Below are positions 11,673 through 23,865 of a DNA stretch of 64,000 nucleotides, one piece after another (position 1 is the first letter of the stretch; the number at the start of each line of letters is the position of its first letter). The stretch is taken from positions 19,778,001 to 19,842,000 of the forward strand of contig OX579635.1 of assembly GCA_951230915.1 (NCBI GenBank). The letters run 5' to 3'. The notes beneath the pieces were generated by a model, which saw only the letters and a program-made list of their open reading frames with translations, was not told the DNA's origin and did not search any database. A program made the position numbers and the translations under genes. This DNA is from Antitrichia curtipendula. Lineage: Eukaryota > Streptophyta > Bryopsida > Hypnales > Leucodontaceae.

Positions 11673-12560
11673 GCTCAGTTTTCCATTATTTGATTAAATT
11701 CATTGGAGTCATGTCACTTCTATATGATGGTTGTCACTCTGTTGTGCAACAAAAACCCTCTCCACTACCTATAGTGGCACATCACCTTTATAATCATTTT
11801 GTCATTACAGAGTGTAGAGAGCCCCTCCTCCCACTTTTTGGTCATCAACAATAAATGTGCAGAGTTTTCCTTTATCTGACCAAATTCATTGCATTTGGGA
11901 TTACATCACATCTACAAACATACTGGCATTACATTATGTGTGTACAGCTTTCCATTATTTGACTGAGTTCATTGGAGTCATGTCACTTCTACAGTCCTGT
12001 TGTCATTGTAGTGTGTCCAGAGCCCCCTCTCCTATCGTAGGGTCATGAACAATAAGTGTAGAGAATTTTATATTATTTGACCAAATTCATTTCCTTTGAA
12101 GTCACATCATTTTTGCAAACATTCAATCATTGCACTATGTAAGGAGCCCCTCCTTCTCCAACCTTGGGGTCATCAACAATAAGTGTAGAGAGTTTTCCAT
12201 TTATTGACCAAATTCATTGTTTTAAGGGTCACATCACTTCTAATCACATTTTATCATTGTAGTGTTTAAGGAGGCCCTCCTATCCTATTGTTTGGTCATC
12301 AACAATAAGCATGTAGAGAGGTTTCTATTATTTGACCAAATTCATTGCCTTTGAAGCCACATTACATCACTTTAGTGGACATTCTATCATTGCAATATGT
12401 AAGGTGTCCCTCCCTCTCCTACTTCAAGGTCATCAACAATAAGTGTGGAGAGTTTTCCATTATTTGACAAATTCCGATTGCTTTTGGGATCACACCCCTT
12501 CCATGGCCATTCTATGCATTGCAATGTGCAAGGAGAAGGGATGCCACTCTTATAATGCTT
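11673..12560. repeat. Degenerate tandem repeat, ~125-bp unit
   Basis: A block like 'gtcatcaacaataagtgtagagagttttccattatttgacca' followed by 'aattcattg' recurs near 11845, 12047, 12172, 12297 and 12430, spaced about 125-135 bp, with an earlier relative near 11658. Each unit also carries 'aaggagcccctcct'. It shares the 'agtgt..agagttttc', 'aaggag' and 'gtcat.aaca' blocks with the 66-bp array, which looks like a shortened derivative. Confidence 0.7.
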
Positions 12561-12729
12561 GGATTCACTTTGCATTGGCAACAACTATTGTATGATATTT
12601 CATCCTCACATCAATGCTCATCTTCTCATTGTTGAAAATGGTAAATATTATGATCTAAAGTAGAGGCTCTCTATTATCCACATAATACAATAGAGGCTCT
12701 ATGGACTTTGATTTCTTTAAAGTGTAAAA

Positions 12730-13650
12730 ATACAAAATCTATTGGCATTCAATATCTTGCAATTGATTTTAACCCCTAAAGTTTGAAAGTTCTTGAGGGG
12801 GCTCTTGGGATTCTATGTAGGCCTACATGATTTCAATTTTTGACATAATTTTTTAAAATTTTTTTTGAAGATATGAAATCGGATTAGCTTTTAAGGAATA
12901 TGATTTATTTTTTCAATCGGTGCATGGGAGCAAAAATTATGCCACCCTAAGTCCCAAAAGCAACTTGAGGGGCAACCCGCCAAAAATCACAAAATATTGA
13001 ATATTTTTATTTTTATTTTTTTCTCAAAGATTATATTTTTGTCTACATTTTAAACTTTGGTCCATTCTATTTGATGAGAAAGTTATGAACAATCTTGTTT
13101 TGGGGGCAAAATACGCATCTTCTTAAAAAAATAACTTACAACATTCATTTTTAATGCAATTTTTACAATTTTTCAAAAAAAGTTGTTAGACATTGTTAAG
13201 TTTACTTTCTAGAGCAATCTCATTGTTGAGATTATCATATTTCAATTCCACCTTAGAGCTATTAACGGTTTAGTTTTCCCTTCAATCTTGAACACACTTC
13301 TACTCAACAATTTTTTAATGAGTAAAAATTAAGTCTTTTGCGTTGAATTTTTTTTTCTTGGATTTTCAACTCAATCCTTCAACATAAAAAATTAGAAATC
13401 AAATTTATTAGTGCAAAGATTTAAAGTGAAGAAGATTTAAAGTCAAAGAATCTAATTGAGCAAGGCATACATTTTTTTTTTTTTTTTTTCACTTTAAATG
13501 CAAATATCTTGCAATCTACGTGGTCAAAGTATATAAAAATTTCTTCCATGCATTCCTATACTAATCTAGTGCAAGATCCTATTGTTAGATATGAAAAAAA
13601 AAAAATTTAAGTTTTTATCTCTTTGCAATAGAAATGGCAGTTTTGAGTAG
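12730..13650 (+). repeat. Dispersed repeat family A, long copy
   Basis: The most complete plus-strand copies are this one and the one at 40040-41145. It starts near 'aacccctaaagtttgaaag', passes through the 'aatcggtgcatgggagcaaaaattatg' block, 'gattatatttttgtctac', 'gtccattctatttga', 'gttatgaacaatcttgttt', 'ccttagagctattaac' and 'cttcaatcttgaac.cacttct', and ends near 'gtgcaagatcctattgttagatatg'. It is noncoding, with no terminal repeats seen. Confidence 0.65.
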
Positions 13651-13659
13651 TTTTTGATG

Positions 13660-14520
13660 GAAAGAAGGCCTTGGGACTTTAGGGGTAAAGTTGTAAAAAA
13701 TAAGTACACCAAAAAAAAATTTATGGCAATTTTCTAAATTCTTGAGGGAAAGGCTGAAAGTTCACCTGTATGGTGAATTGGGACTTAACATATATTAATT
13801 CTCCCAGTTTCGGAATGTTCACTCCACCTGCGGAAGAATTTCGGTTTGAAGGTAGCATGATGGTGACAGTCACTGTTATTGTACATTTAGTCACTGCTGA
13901 TGAACAGCAAGGCGCACCCACGCTGAACGGTGGCAATGTTTAGTCCTTCTGGCTGACCTTGCGATGTAACTTAGATTGACTTCCTTAACTTAGTGATAAT
14001 TTAAACAGGGCTAGCGAGCTAGCGAGCTCTTGGTCACCATTATTGCTCAAGCAGCTGAAGGTGGTGATTTCAAGTGAAGTGGAAACAAGATTACGATATT
14101 TGTGATTTAGTTTCCTGGTGGGGTATCTGTTACAACGAAAAATTTCATGTAACCTAACTTAGTTCTAAGCCGCGCAGATTTGGTGGACTACGTAACTAAT
14201 AATCTTTGATTGATATCATCGGTCGCCGCTTTCTACCCTATCAGAGATTCAGAGGACACAAGAGATCGGCAGCACAACAATACGGACAACTAACCGGTGT
14301 TGCTGTATTAATTTAAACTTGGGCACTTGGCCATGCCTCCATGCCCGTGAGTGGCACAAGTACCACAGGTGGTGACGGATCAAGCTTACCGGCCGTAGTT
14401 GCTTTTTCTCATGATTTGGTTTCGCCGCTTTCCTGCTCTTATAGGTGTCGTGAGTTAACTTACATTCACATAAAAATTGTTGAGCTAGGGAAGTACTGTA
14501 CTACGATCTTACCGTAGAAG
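13660..14520. other. Intergenic, no gene seen
   Basis: Mixed-GC, apparently single-copy DNA. One 71-codon minus frame (13721-13936) shows no recognisable features. There is a short duplicated 'gctagcgagctagcgagct' at about 14010-14028. Confidence 0.45.
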
Positions 14521-14522
14521 AA

Positions 14523-14798
14523 TCAGTGCAAATCCTGAAATGAAAGAAGTTCATGCAATGACTTCAATCTCCGAGCGAGTAGACTGTACTTGAACACGTC
14601 CTCAGCTCCAGCCTCTTTCCTATGATCTTCTATGAACTGACTTTTCTTTTTTTCTCGAATATCCTGCACACTTGTCACCGCATTATCTTTACCTATTACC
14701 CCACTTGTCACACACTCAAACTGTGTCAAAGTCAAGTTTCTGGGACTGCACGCACACAGGGTGAAACTGATGATAGCGTCTGGAGTGAGTGGCGTCAA
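14523..14798 (-). CDS. Unrecognised 91-residue ORF, low support
   Basis: The C-terminal half (KKKSQFIEDHRKEAGAEDVF and following) has a protein-like mix of charged and hydrophobic residues, and the surrounding 13.7-15.5 kb has higher GC than the spacers. No domain is recognisable, no splice-linked exon was found and plus-strand frames overlap it at the 5' end. It may be a gene remnant, a terminal exon or chance. Confidence 0.2.
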   Translation of the reverse strand: MTPLTPDAIISFTLCACSPRNLTLTQFECVTSGVIGKDNAVTSVQDIREKKKSQFIEDHRKEAGAEDVFKYSLLARRLKSLHELLSFQDLH

Positions 14799-15028
14799 TG
14801 AGCGCTTTTGTTACGCATGGAAACGAAGTCAGCAATGCAAATCAAAACACTCAGTCTTTTCCGGTCTCAAAATGGAACTTTTTTATTTCCCACGCCAAAA
14901 AGGACAAATCACAGTTGGCACAGGCATCGATGTTCCGCTCGTGTCTGATAAATATTCAGCCATGTATGCGTTACAGTAAGTTCAGATAACTTATGTTGGT
15001 GCCAAGATGTTCATGACTCACTCGAGCA

Positions 15029-15388
15029 CTAGGCTGTCTGGATTCTGGAATAGTATCTTATCTTTTTGAATTGAAATTCAATAGAATGGGCAAATATCCT
15101 TTGGTTCCGTTCTGTCCTGGCTGATCCCGGGAATGACTCACACGCAAACTTATGTCCAGAGTCGGTTATATGGTAACTTATGATTCCATCTCGATTCCAA
15201 TGGGGTGAATGTGTGGTACAGAATTCAATAATGTGGCCGGACGGAGCTGGATTGAAGATGAACTGAATTTTTGAGTCACCACAGGCGGGCGATCGAGCCA
15301 GGCTGAGAGAGCCTGAGCATTCTGACAAAAATATGAAAAAGAAAGCAACAAGAACGGAAATGGACGTACATATGGTGACGCTCCTCAT
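15029..15388 (-). CDS. Possible small secreted protein, 119 residues
   Basis: It starts at an ATG at 15388. The N-terminus has a signal-peptide shape: a short polar start (MRSVTICTS), a hydrophobic core (ISVLVAFFFIFL), then SECSGS as a plausible cleavage region. The remaining ~92 residues contain scattered cysteines and end KKIRYYSRIQTA. I do not recognise a family. There is no independent sign of expression, and a hydrophobic stretch can arise by chance from T-rich DNA, so this is a candidate only. Confidence 0.25.
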   Translation of the reverse strand: MRSVTICTSISVLVAFFFIFLSECSGSLSLARSPACGDSKIQFIFNPAPSGHIIEFCTTHSPHWNRDGIISYHITDSGHKFACESFPGSARTERNQRIFAHSIEFQFKKIRYYSRIQTA

Positions 15389-15559
15389 TGCTCATAACTG
15401 AGAACAAAAATTTGGCACCACAGTCACCAGAACTCTTTGAATGAGTGAAGTCAGTGAACAGGCTTAACTGCACTGGTAACTCAACTGCAGTGAACATGAG
15501 TTAACTGCAGTTAACTGACCTTACTCTCAGTATGCATCAGAAGCAGAGCACCGTACGTG

Positions 15560-16520
15560 TAGGTCAGTTTCGGAAATAAGTGGGATCGTGTCTAAATTTT
15601 TTTTAAATGTACAATTTTTTTTTAATATCTGAAATTTTTTTACTGTTGCTAATTCTGAATATTCAAAAAATATTCTTGAGAAAATTTAGAAAAAGGAACA
15701 CATTTACACGTGAATAGAAAAAATCAATCCAAAATTAGGAATGTCTAAATATTAGAAAAAACAAAGTGCCAAAAGTCAAGAAATTCAAATCAAGCTGCCA
15801 AAATGTCAAACTACAAAAAATAAACTATTTCGGTAGCAAAGTGTCAAAATTGATGTCAAGCAACTCAGTGTCAGGTTTTGAATGGGTGCAAGTAGTGACA
15901 TTGAATATAAAACTTCAATTACGTGCACTCAAAATCTCTCTAATATTACAACCTTTGTTCTCTCAAGAGTTAGGACCACTTAAGTTTATATTAGGCTCCA
16001 ATTGTTGGCCCAATTTCAAAATCATTGAAATCAACCAATGAAAGTGTTTAGGTCTTTAAATTGGACTATCAATCAAGTCCAAATACATTATATTGAGAGC
16101 TTGACGTATCCATTTTTTTCTTATATCATATGGTTGTTTATGTGTCGGAATTTTGGCGCCAAAAAATTGGGCCAAAGTCCTAACATTTGGATGACATGTA
16201 TCCTTGATCCAATTTTTCCACTTGGAGACCTAATTTGAGTTGTCCCTATGTTTGTAAATTAGATGAATTTGAAATTGTATGTAGGCTTAAATATAAAGTT
16301 GCCTTCAAAATCACCAAACAATGGATTAGCTTCTTTAAAAGACTCTTGTATTCAAATAATCACACTCCCACTCTATTTCAAAGTGTTCTTAACCATCATT
16401 ATGAGTCCTACCATCTTGAATAATTCTAGAATGTTGCTTATTTCTTCAAGTTTAATTAACAATTGTCACTAAGTCACAAAACTCTATAATATAATGTACA
16501 TTTTTTATGCTTAGGTTGCA
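15560..16520. other. AT-rich spacer, no gene seen
   Basis: Low-complexity A/T tracts near 15590-15640 are followed by AT-rich DNA. Frames of 60-91 codons (15766-16041 and 16038-16472) have compositions typical of random AT-rich sequence and no recognisable domains. Confidence 0.5.
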
Positions 16521-16526
16521 CTACAC

Positions 16527-16847
16527 CCAAATGGTTATTTAGTATAGGTGAATAATTGGTTGTTCGGTAGTATGGTTCACATTAAAATTCACGGAGTAGA
16601 TAATTAGAATGTCACTTATATATTATTATAGTACTGATTTATGATATTGTAAAAATATAATAATAATCTGTGATTTATAATATTATATCATCCTAAATGT
16701 TAAGATGTTAAATAATACTCTCTTCAGGAATTAGCATCAATGATAAATAAATTTGATGAATAATTAGAGTGTGCACATTTTCTATTGTGATGTATAATAG
16801 TACATGCTCATGAGAAATAAATAGACCATACTAAATAATCATTTTGG
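16527..16847. mobile_element. Candidate 321-bp MITE with short inverted termini
   Basis: The left end 'ccaaatggttatttagtat' (16527-16545) is matched by the reverse complement of 16828-16847, differing by one length change and one substitution. The interior is AT-rich and noncoding. No clear target duplication is visible, so the element could be a chance pair of termini. Confidence 0.35.
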
Positions 16848-16859
16848 TCTTGGGGAGGT

Positions 16860-18055
16860 CACTTAGAGTATCCATTAAAAACCACGTGCAAACAAAATTT
16901 TGGACCTCTATATACTTTTTGAATTTAAAAAAAAAAAAAAAAAATGTGATTAGATTTTCCTACTTTGATAGTTTATGTTTTGAGTTAATGATATTTTTAT
17001 TTGTTAAGAATAATTAGTTACAAATTTTTGAAGTAAAAATATACACTGTAGAACTAAAAAATAACTTTCACACCCCTATATTATGTAAGAAAAAATTGTC
17101 TAAAAAATGAACAAAAAATTCCTAAAAATAACTTTCTATTGAAATCTCATTTTGAGTTGAATATTGATTCAATGGTCATCTTCATGTGTTCTCTATAATT
17201 ATTTGAGTTGAAAAACATGCCATTTTAATTCATTTTCAACCTTTTCTAGAAATCATTTCATATTTTATTTGAGTTGGAAATTTTGGCAATAGAAACCTAT
17301 AGTCATTATTAAACAATGCTCAAAATTTATAGGTTGAAATTATAGTTTATTAGAAACTACTTGTTTGCATGTGGTTTGTTGTAGTAGAATTAAATGCACC
17401 TTCCAGAATTTTGGTGTATTAATCCCTAAATGTTGGATGCTATAACTATAGAGACAAATTTTTGTTTATTTTTTTCTTTACCATCATAAATGAATTATAA
17501 TATATTACAATAAATTAAAATTTTAAAATTGTTATATGAATATAATAATATAACATTATTAAAAAAATTAAAAATTTTAAAATTAATTAATTTTAAATTT
17601 ATAAATAATTGTTTTTTGTATAAATTTCTAAAACTCTTGGATTAAAAATTGAATTTCAACTACAAAATGTACAAAAAAATTTCAAAATTTAACCAAGGTA
17701 TATTCTTTTATAAAGAACATCAAGGTAATAATATATTATTAATATCATTATATTGATAGTAGATAATTCATTTGTAATTCAAATAATTCTGATTTATTTT
17801 TTATTTATAAAATTAGATAAAAATATATTTTTTGATTTTGAAACTATGATACAAAGTTTTAGAATCCAATTGCAATATCTACCCTAGTAGAGATCCTATC
17901 ACAACCCCCTACAAAATTTGGTGACTTACAACAATAACCAAATTAAAGGATGTAGTAGAGGATTTTAAAGAACGAGACTTCTACCATGCAAATCAGTCTC
18001 AGCTCAATTGTTTATTTATTTGTCTGTAAGGGATGATTTTATGTAACTTTCACGT
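16860..18055. other. Very AT-rich spacer, no gene seen
   Basis: Long A/T runs (A tract at about 16926-16943) and AT-only stretches around 17500-17620. No open frame of note and no recognisable repeat boundaries. Confidence 0.6.
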
Positions 18056-18059
18056 CCCT

Positions 18060-18420
18060 TTCCTTGTCTTGTAGTATAGAGTACATCAAAGTTAATCTCA
18101 TAGCACCCCAAAAAATTAATTTATTATTCAATGAAAAGATATATATGTGTTCTTTGAGCACCAAAAGCTTTTACCCCAAAGTGACATTCAATTTCTGGGG
18201 TTCAAAAACATCATTGCTTTTGAAGCTTTATGGATCTAAATGCCTTAAAGTTATACAAATCTCAACCGTACAATCTTGTAGTGTACATGTTGTAGATGAC
18301 ATGTCCGAAATTTGAAGTCAATTGGCCACATAGATTGCAAGATCATAATGTTTTAGTGTTGAAAATGGATGCTGAAATTTTCCCAAAAACACATTTGAAG
18401 GTGAAATTTGATTTCTAAAC
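18060..18420 (-). repeat. Diverged relative of repeat family A
   Basis: The blocks 'caaccgtacaatcttgtagtgta' and 'cacatagattgcaagat' correspond in order and spacing to 'caaccatagaatcttgtagtat' and 'tatgtagattgcaagatatt' in the family A copy at 21110-21320. The rest is too diverged to align by eye. Confidence 0.4.
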
Positions 18421-18589
18421 TTACTCAAATGACAAAACTTTATACTACAAAATTATTCAAAGCTAGTATACAAACACATTGATGGAAAAAAAATTCATTC
18501 AATTGACTCATTGTGGCTACAAAACGGCTTTGAAATGTCAAAATTCAGCAAGAAAAATTGCAAAAAACAGATCTAAAGCTGAACCTCCT

Positions 18590-19095
18590 TCTACTAGAAT
18601 GCTTCTCTGTCACTCATTAATTCTTGGATTAACATGAAATTTTAGCCACACAAACTAGACTAGTATGCGCAATTTTTCCAAAAAGAATTATTGAAAATGG
18701 ACTCTGTATGAAGAAGAAACAAGCCGCCAAAGTTCACTATACTCCAAAAATGGCAGGGTTTGGAACTTCGAATTGCTCCCAAACATTCAAAACAACTTGG
18801 ATTGACATGAAAACTTTACCACAGTAACTATACTTCAAGGGGAACAAAACCCAATATTTTTATATTGAAAATGAGCAATGGATGAAGGAGATACAAGGCC
18901 CCGAAGTTGCAGCCCTAAAATACAATTTGTTGAACTCAAATTGAAGTTGTGAACTTCGATTGGCTTCCAAAAAATCAATAAACCTTGGATTAATCTGAAA
19001 ATTTTGCCACACAAACTAGAGGGGAGAACGCAACTTTTCCAACAAGTTTTATTGAATTTTGACCTTGGATGCAAAAGTTACAGAACTTTGAACTG
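18590..19095. repeat. Degenerate tandem repeat, ~178-bp unit
   Basis: The block 'cttggattaacatgaaaattttgcc' followed by 'acacaaactag' recurs near 18622, 18799 and 18979. Each copy is preceded by a 'cccaaa.attca' type segment and followed by 'tttttccaa.aag.atttattgaa'. The spacing of about 177-180 bp is typical of satellite monomers, but only about three copies are recognisable. Confidence 0.6.
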
Positions 19096-19204
19096 GACTT
19101 GAAATTGTGTGAGGACACTTTCTGTCCTCTTTGTCACTTTGGGGTTAATACACCCCACATTTTGTGATTGTAGCTACCTGAAGCATCAACATATTGGCAC
19201 TTGG

Positions 19205-19785
19205 TAGTGAAGTTGTGCAATTGTTGTACCTCAAACGGTTCCAACTACAAATGGTATTGTGTCAACTTCATGAGAACAATTCTACTTCAAATGGTATTGT
19301 TGTCGTCATGGGAACAACTCTGCTTCAAATGTCTTTATTCCAAGCAATATTGTTGTGCAACTCTTGTACTTGAAACGGCTCTCACTACAAATGGTACAAT
19401 TCTATGGGAACAACTCCATTTCAAACGGTATTGTCAACTTCATGGGAAAGGCTCCACTTCAAACGACTATATTACAAACGGTATTGTTGTGCAACTCTTG
19501 TACTTCAAATGGCTCTCACTATACATATGGTACATCTTCATGGGAATGACTCTATTTCAAATGGCTTTATGTAAACAACACACTAAGCTTACTTCAAATG
19601 GGTCTTTTATAAACGATATTGTTGTGCAACTCTTGTACTTTAAACGGCTTTCACTACATCTTCTCAGGAGCATCTTTATTTCAAACAATACTATTGGCTT
19701 TATGTGAACGGCTCCACTTTAAACGACTCTATTACAAACGGTATTGTTGTACAACTATTGTACTTCAAGCAATACTAACGGCTTT
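19205..19785. repeat. Tandem repeat, ~135-bp unit, with shorter sub-repeats
   Basis: 'gttgtgcaactcttgtact' or close variants occur near 19212, 19351, 19485, 19621 and 19745, giving periods of about 124-139 bp. Inside each unit a shorter motif of the form acttcaaacggctc recurs several times with spacers such as 'catgggaacaact'. The long plus-strand frame from 19201 is repeat-derived and not a gene. Confidence 0.75.
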
Positions 19786-19789
19786 ATAG

Positions 19790-21105
19790 AAGCCAAAGTT
19801 TCATGAGTCATGAGGTAATGTGTTGCAATCTAATACAATATTATGCTTATATCATTTTTTTGAAGTACTACAAATATTCAATTGCAGTTGGTTTTTTAAA
19901 ACCAACCCCTAAAAATTATTGTTTTAAATGTGTTGCTTCTATTTCTGAGAGTTTTAGGTCAATTTTGGGTATTCCTATTTACAAATTTTGAAAATTCATA
20001 GTTACTTTGTTTATGAAGAGTTTAATAGATGCAATCAACAAAAATCTAAAATCCTTTTTTGATCCTCAACATGACCTAACAAAAGTGTACATAGTTATAT
20101 ATATGCATCTTTGGTTGTATAGTGTCAATTGACACAATCTACCAATTGATTAATTCAAATTTACAATCATAATGTGTTTGTAAAATTAATTTTGTAACTT
20201 CCACATTTACATTTTTGGAAAGTTGTTGTCATTGCAATTGATATGGAATATCAGCACCGTATTTTGTATCAATTCATGTATTTGTATATCACTATACCTT
20301 ATATCTATATGTATTTGTATACCATGTATCATGTATCATGTATATTTCATATATGTATGTATTTTATATATCATATATTGTATTCTATTAGTATCTTATT
20401 TGAGATCGACGACAAGGATTCAATCAAAAATATTTTTTTATGCAATTCAAATTGGCAGCATGGAAAAGGGAACTCAATTTTTTTAAGCATATCAACATCC
20501 TTGATTTCTTAAGTCAAGAGTGTTAGGCAAGAGCGGTGTAGATGCATTTTTTGGGTTCATAGTTTTATGATATGAACTCTATGTTTAAATGCTTATTTAA
20601 CAAAAGCATACATAATTTAATAATAAAAACCCATGTTCAAATGCTTATCCAACAAAAGCGTACATAATTTAATAATATAAATCAAATTCAAATACTTATC
20701 CAATAAACGCATTTGAACATGATTCAAATCATTTTAGATGGAAATTTTACAAAAAGGAATACAATGTCAAATTTTGCTTCAAATATTTTTGTATTGTTAA
20801 TGTCAATAATAGATCACTCTAAGAAAATCCATAATGCAATATGGCCTTCTTAGAACATGGAGATTAGAGAAGGATGAGATTCCAACTTTTGTTGTTAACC
20901 TTTTTTTTTAAAACATGTCCAGAGGGCATGTTTTAGATTCAAACTTGAGTTACATGTGGCATTTTTATTTTAAATTACTTGGAGCTTGATTAAAAATATG
21001 AAGCTCCAGTAATAACAATAATAATAATGATTTCCAAAATTGTTAAAATTGGAAGCTTAAAATATTCCACTTTTGTATTTTTGTACTTTTGGAAATATAA
21101 AATGT
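19790..21105. other. AT-rich spacer with a short tandem repeat
   Basis: 'gtttaaatgcttatttaacaaaagcatacataatttaata' and two diverged copies occupy about 20580-20720 at a period near 55-60 bp. A 'tatgtat' low-complexity tract lies at about 20290-20390. No gene is supported. Confidence 0.5.
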
Positions 21106-21109
21106 CCTT

Positions 21110-21325
21110 CAATGGTTAATCCTAAAGTTTTTTGTCTATTTCTTCACCAAAAATACTCCAAAATTGCTATTTATGGTATAGGTACCAAATTTTAGAAAAA
21201 AATCATCTTTGGACACATGCAACCATAGAATCTTGTAGTATGTTGGTTTGAAAAGATATGGAATTTTTTTTCAGAAATTTTCACTATGTAGATTGCAAGA
21301 TATTAGCGTTTAAAGTGACAAAATC
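21110..21325 (-). repeat. Dispersed repeat family A, fragment
   Basis: The reverse complement contains 'cactttaaacgctaatatcttgcaatctac' and 'caagattctatggtt', which match the 3' part of the plus-strand copy near 13485-13590. Confidence 0.55.
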
Positions 21326-21329
21326 CTTT

Positions 21330-22580
21330 TTTTAGCCTTGTAAAAATTCGGTCAAATGCACTTGACAAGGTCACATTTGTATGAAAAAATGTCCATGTTG
21401 GTGTTTCTTCTTTAAATTCATTTTTCAAGACATGTTGGCTACATGCTTGAAAATTTTAAAATCATTTAGAATTGTACAGTATATAGGAAAAATATAATAA
21501 GTAGAAAGAAGTAGAAAACAATTCAAAATACTAAATTGATAAAAATTTACTTATGAAATTGAAAAATGTCAATCCCAATAATTGTAATGTTGTAATATTG
21601 TAATTTTGTAATGTTGTAATAAAAAATTTACATCCTATGATTTTAATTTTTCCCAAAATATTGAAAACCAAGTTCAAAAAGGGCTTCAAAATTTATTATA
21701 GAGTAGAGATTCCATAACTACCCGTAAACTAAAATTCCTCATAATTTTCATCTCATTAATCAAAATGGAATGATTCAAAGCTTTCTACATATACATAAAT
21801 CTAGAGAATCAATTGAACTATTTAATTTTTAAATGATATTTAAATAAAATTAGATTGCCCCAAACTACCTGTAGTTCAAAAAAATTTATATATTATACAA
21901 TAAATTTTTAACCATGTAGTCAAAAGTTATGAAAATGTATTGGGCCTTAAAGCTACTCTATGGGCACATATTGTGTGAAAATTTCAAAGAAAAGAAATAA
22001 GAATTCCATTTGTAGTAAGTTGGCCAAAATCATTATGTTGCCCAAAAATGTAGTTTGGTCCTTTAAGGGTTAAACTACTATATTATGGGGTCAAACAACT
22101 TGTTATATATGTAGTACATCTTAGAGAAGTACCTCATTAAATTGTACAAATGGGTACAATAATCTTACAAATTGTTTGTTGTACCATTTGAAGAATTTTG
22201 CATATTATTGAATACAGTTGGCCTTATTGTCTTGCATAATTGTTAGTTCTTAGGTAATTTCAATCAAGCATAAGAAAATTTTCAATTTAAGAACACCAAA
22301 ACCCTATTTTTGGTGAATTTACATGATCATTTATTGAAAATCATTGGTGATGAATTTTCTAAAATTTGATTGTAGGAAGCATCTATACACACATCTTTTA
22401 TTCAATAAGTATCTCCAAAAAAGTTTCAAAATTTCCTCTATAGAGATTTCAATATTTGTAGTAGTGGCACAAGACATAGTAGTGAAAATTAAACGAAACA
22501 ATTCACCAAAAATGAAGTTTTTGCTTTTTTGAACCTTAAATTTGGTATGCCGTTGACTGAGATGATTGGGATAAGAATCA
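21330..22580. other. AT-rich spacer, no gene seen
   Basis: It contains a 'tgtaatgttgtaatattgtaattttgtaatgttgtaat' microsatellite-like tract near 21587-21625. Otherwise featureless AT-rich DNA. Confidence 0.55.
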
Positions 22581-23300
22581 AATGTTAATTATGCAATACA
22601 AAAAAATGCCAATTTATTTTATATTATATAAAATTATTTTGAAAGATTTAATGGGCTAGTAGTTTGTAATAAGATTATTGGACTCGACTATATTGTTAAA
22701 AAATATATTATATTAAAACACTCTCTACTAAAGTTTACTATAGTTATAAAGGCAACTAGGGATTAGATTAGAATCGGTTGGACCAATAGTAGAAGAGAAG
22801 GATTATTTATATTCTTTCTCTTTGGTATATAATTCCAAACTTATTTTCAATATATTAACTTATTTCTTCTTGCATACTTTGGTTTTTTAATCTTTTGTAG
22901 TTTTGTTTTGTTCTCTATTCTCAACACGTTATTACCATGCTCTTTGATGATTTTATCTCAAGCTTTGTATTTGTAATTCCAATTTAGTTTCTTGTTTTGA
23001 GGGGGATTATCGACATACAATCTTCCTATTGTAATTGCCTCTATTTCTACTTCTACTTCTTGGAAAACATTGCTTTTGCTTTGTCATCATCTTGTTCCCT
23101 CTTTGCAGCATCAATATCTGGAACTTCAATTGAGCTTTACCATAAGCTTAAATCTTGCTTTAATCATAAAAAACCATCTTCCTTCCTAGAGTCCTTTGTG
23201 ATTGAATTCATTTTGAGTGTTGGATTTTCCAACACTTGTTTTTTTCAATAATGAGTTATACCAATTCATATCACAATTGGAGTTGTGTGGTTAGGCCATT

Positions 23301-23477
23301 ACTAAGGAAGAGATGATTGAGAAAACTCTCTCAACATTTCCACCGGTCTTTGTTGTACTTGCACAACAATACAACAACATGAAATTTGAAAGTTGCTTCG
23401 ATCTCATGTCTCTGTTATTTCTTGCTGAAAAGCAAAACAAAATCCTTTGGCGGAATGTAGAATACCACCATGTTTGA
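23301..23477 (+). pseudogene. Copia gag (UBN2-type) remnant
   Basis: The frame reads KEEMIEKTLSTFPP, then LAQQYNNMKF, then DLMSLLFLAEKQNKIL before a stop at 23475-23477. This order (EKTLSTF, QQY, S/DL, LL.AE..N..L) is characteristic of the UBN2 gag domain of plant Copia elements, which packages element RNA into virus-like particles. Only about 58 codons remain. The 5' part of gag, the zinc knuckle and all of pol are absent or unrecognisable, so this is a dead fragment. Confidence 0.75.
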
Positions 23478-23739
23478 ACTATGATTCTTGAGTCTCATGT
23501 TGCTAAGTTTTCTAACATTAAACATAATAAAATAGCCACAAACACTTAAGTAACCATAGCTGTGATTACCAATGGACCTTGAGAGGTTTAAATTGTTGTA
23601 AAAAATAATAAAATTTTGGAATTACTTGTAATGGTGCTGCCCTCAGGCATATAACCTTTATTGATCTCTCTTGGAAACAGAACATATTTGATTTGTTATA
23701 ATCATAAGATTTCTGGTTTGCCAAATTGAAGGATGATTT

Positions 23740-23865
23740 TGACCCAATTTTTTCTTTAAGCTATAGGATTGTATGTGTAGTTGCAAAGTTAAAGAGCGCA
23801 TAAGACATATGTGTAGTTGCAAAGTTAAAAAGCACATAAAACATATGCATAGTTGCAAAGTTGTA
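23740..23865. repeat. Short tandem repeat, ~45-bp unit
   Basis: 'tgtagttgcaaagttaaagagcgcataagacata' is followed by two close copies, giving about 2.5 units inside the retrotransposon remnant. Confidence 0.65.
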
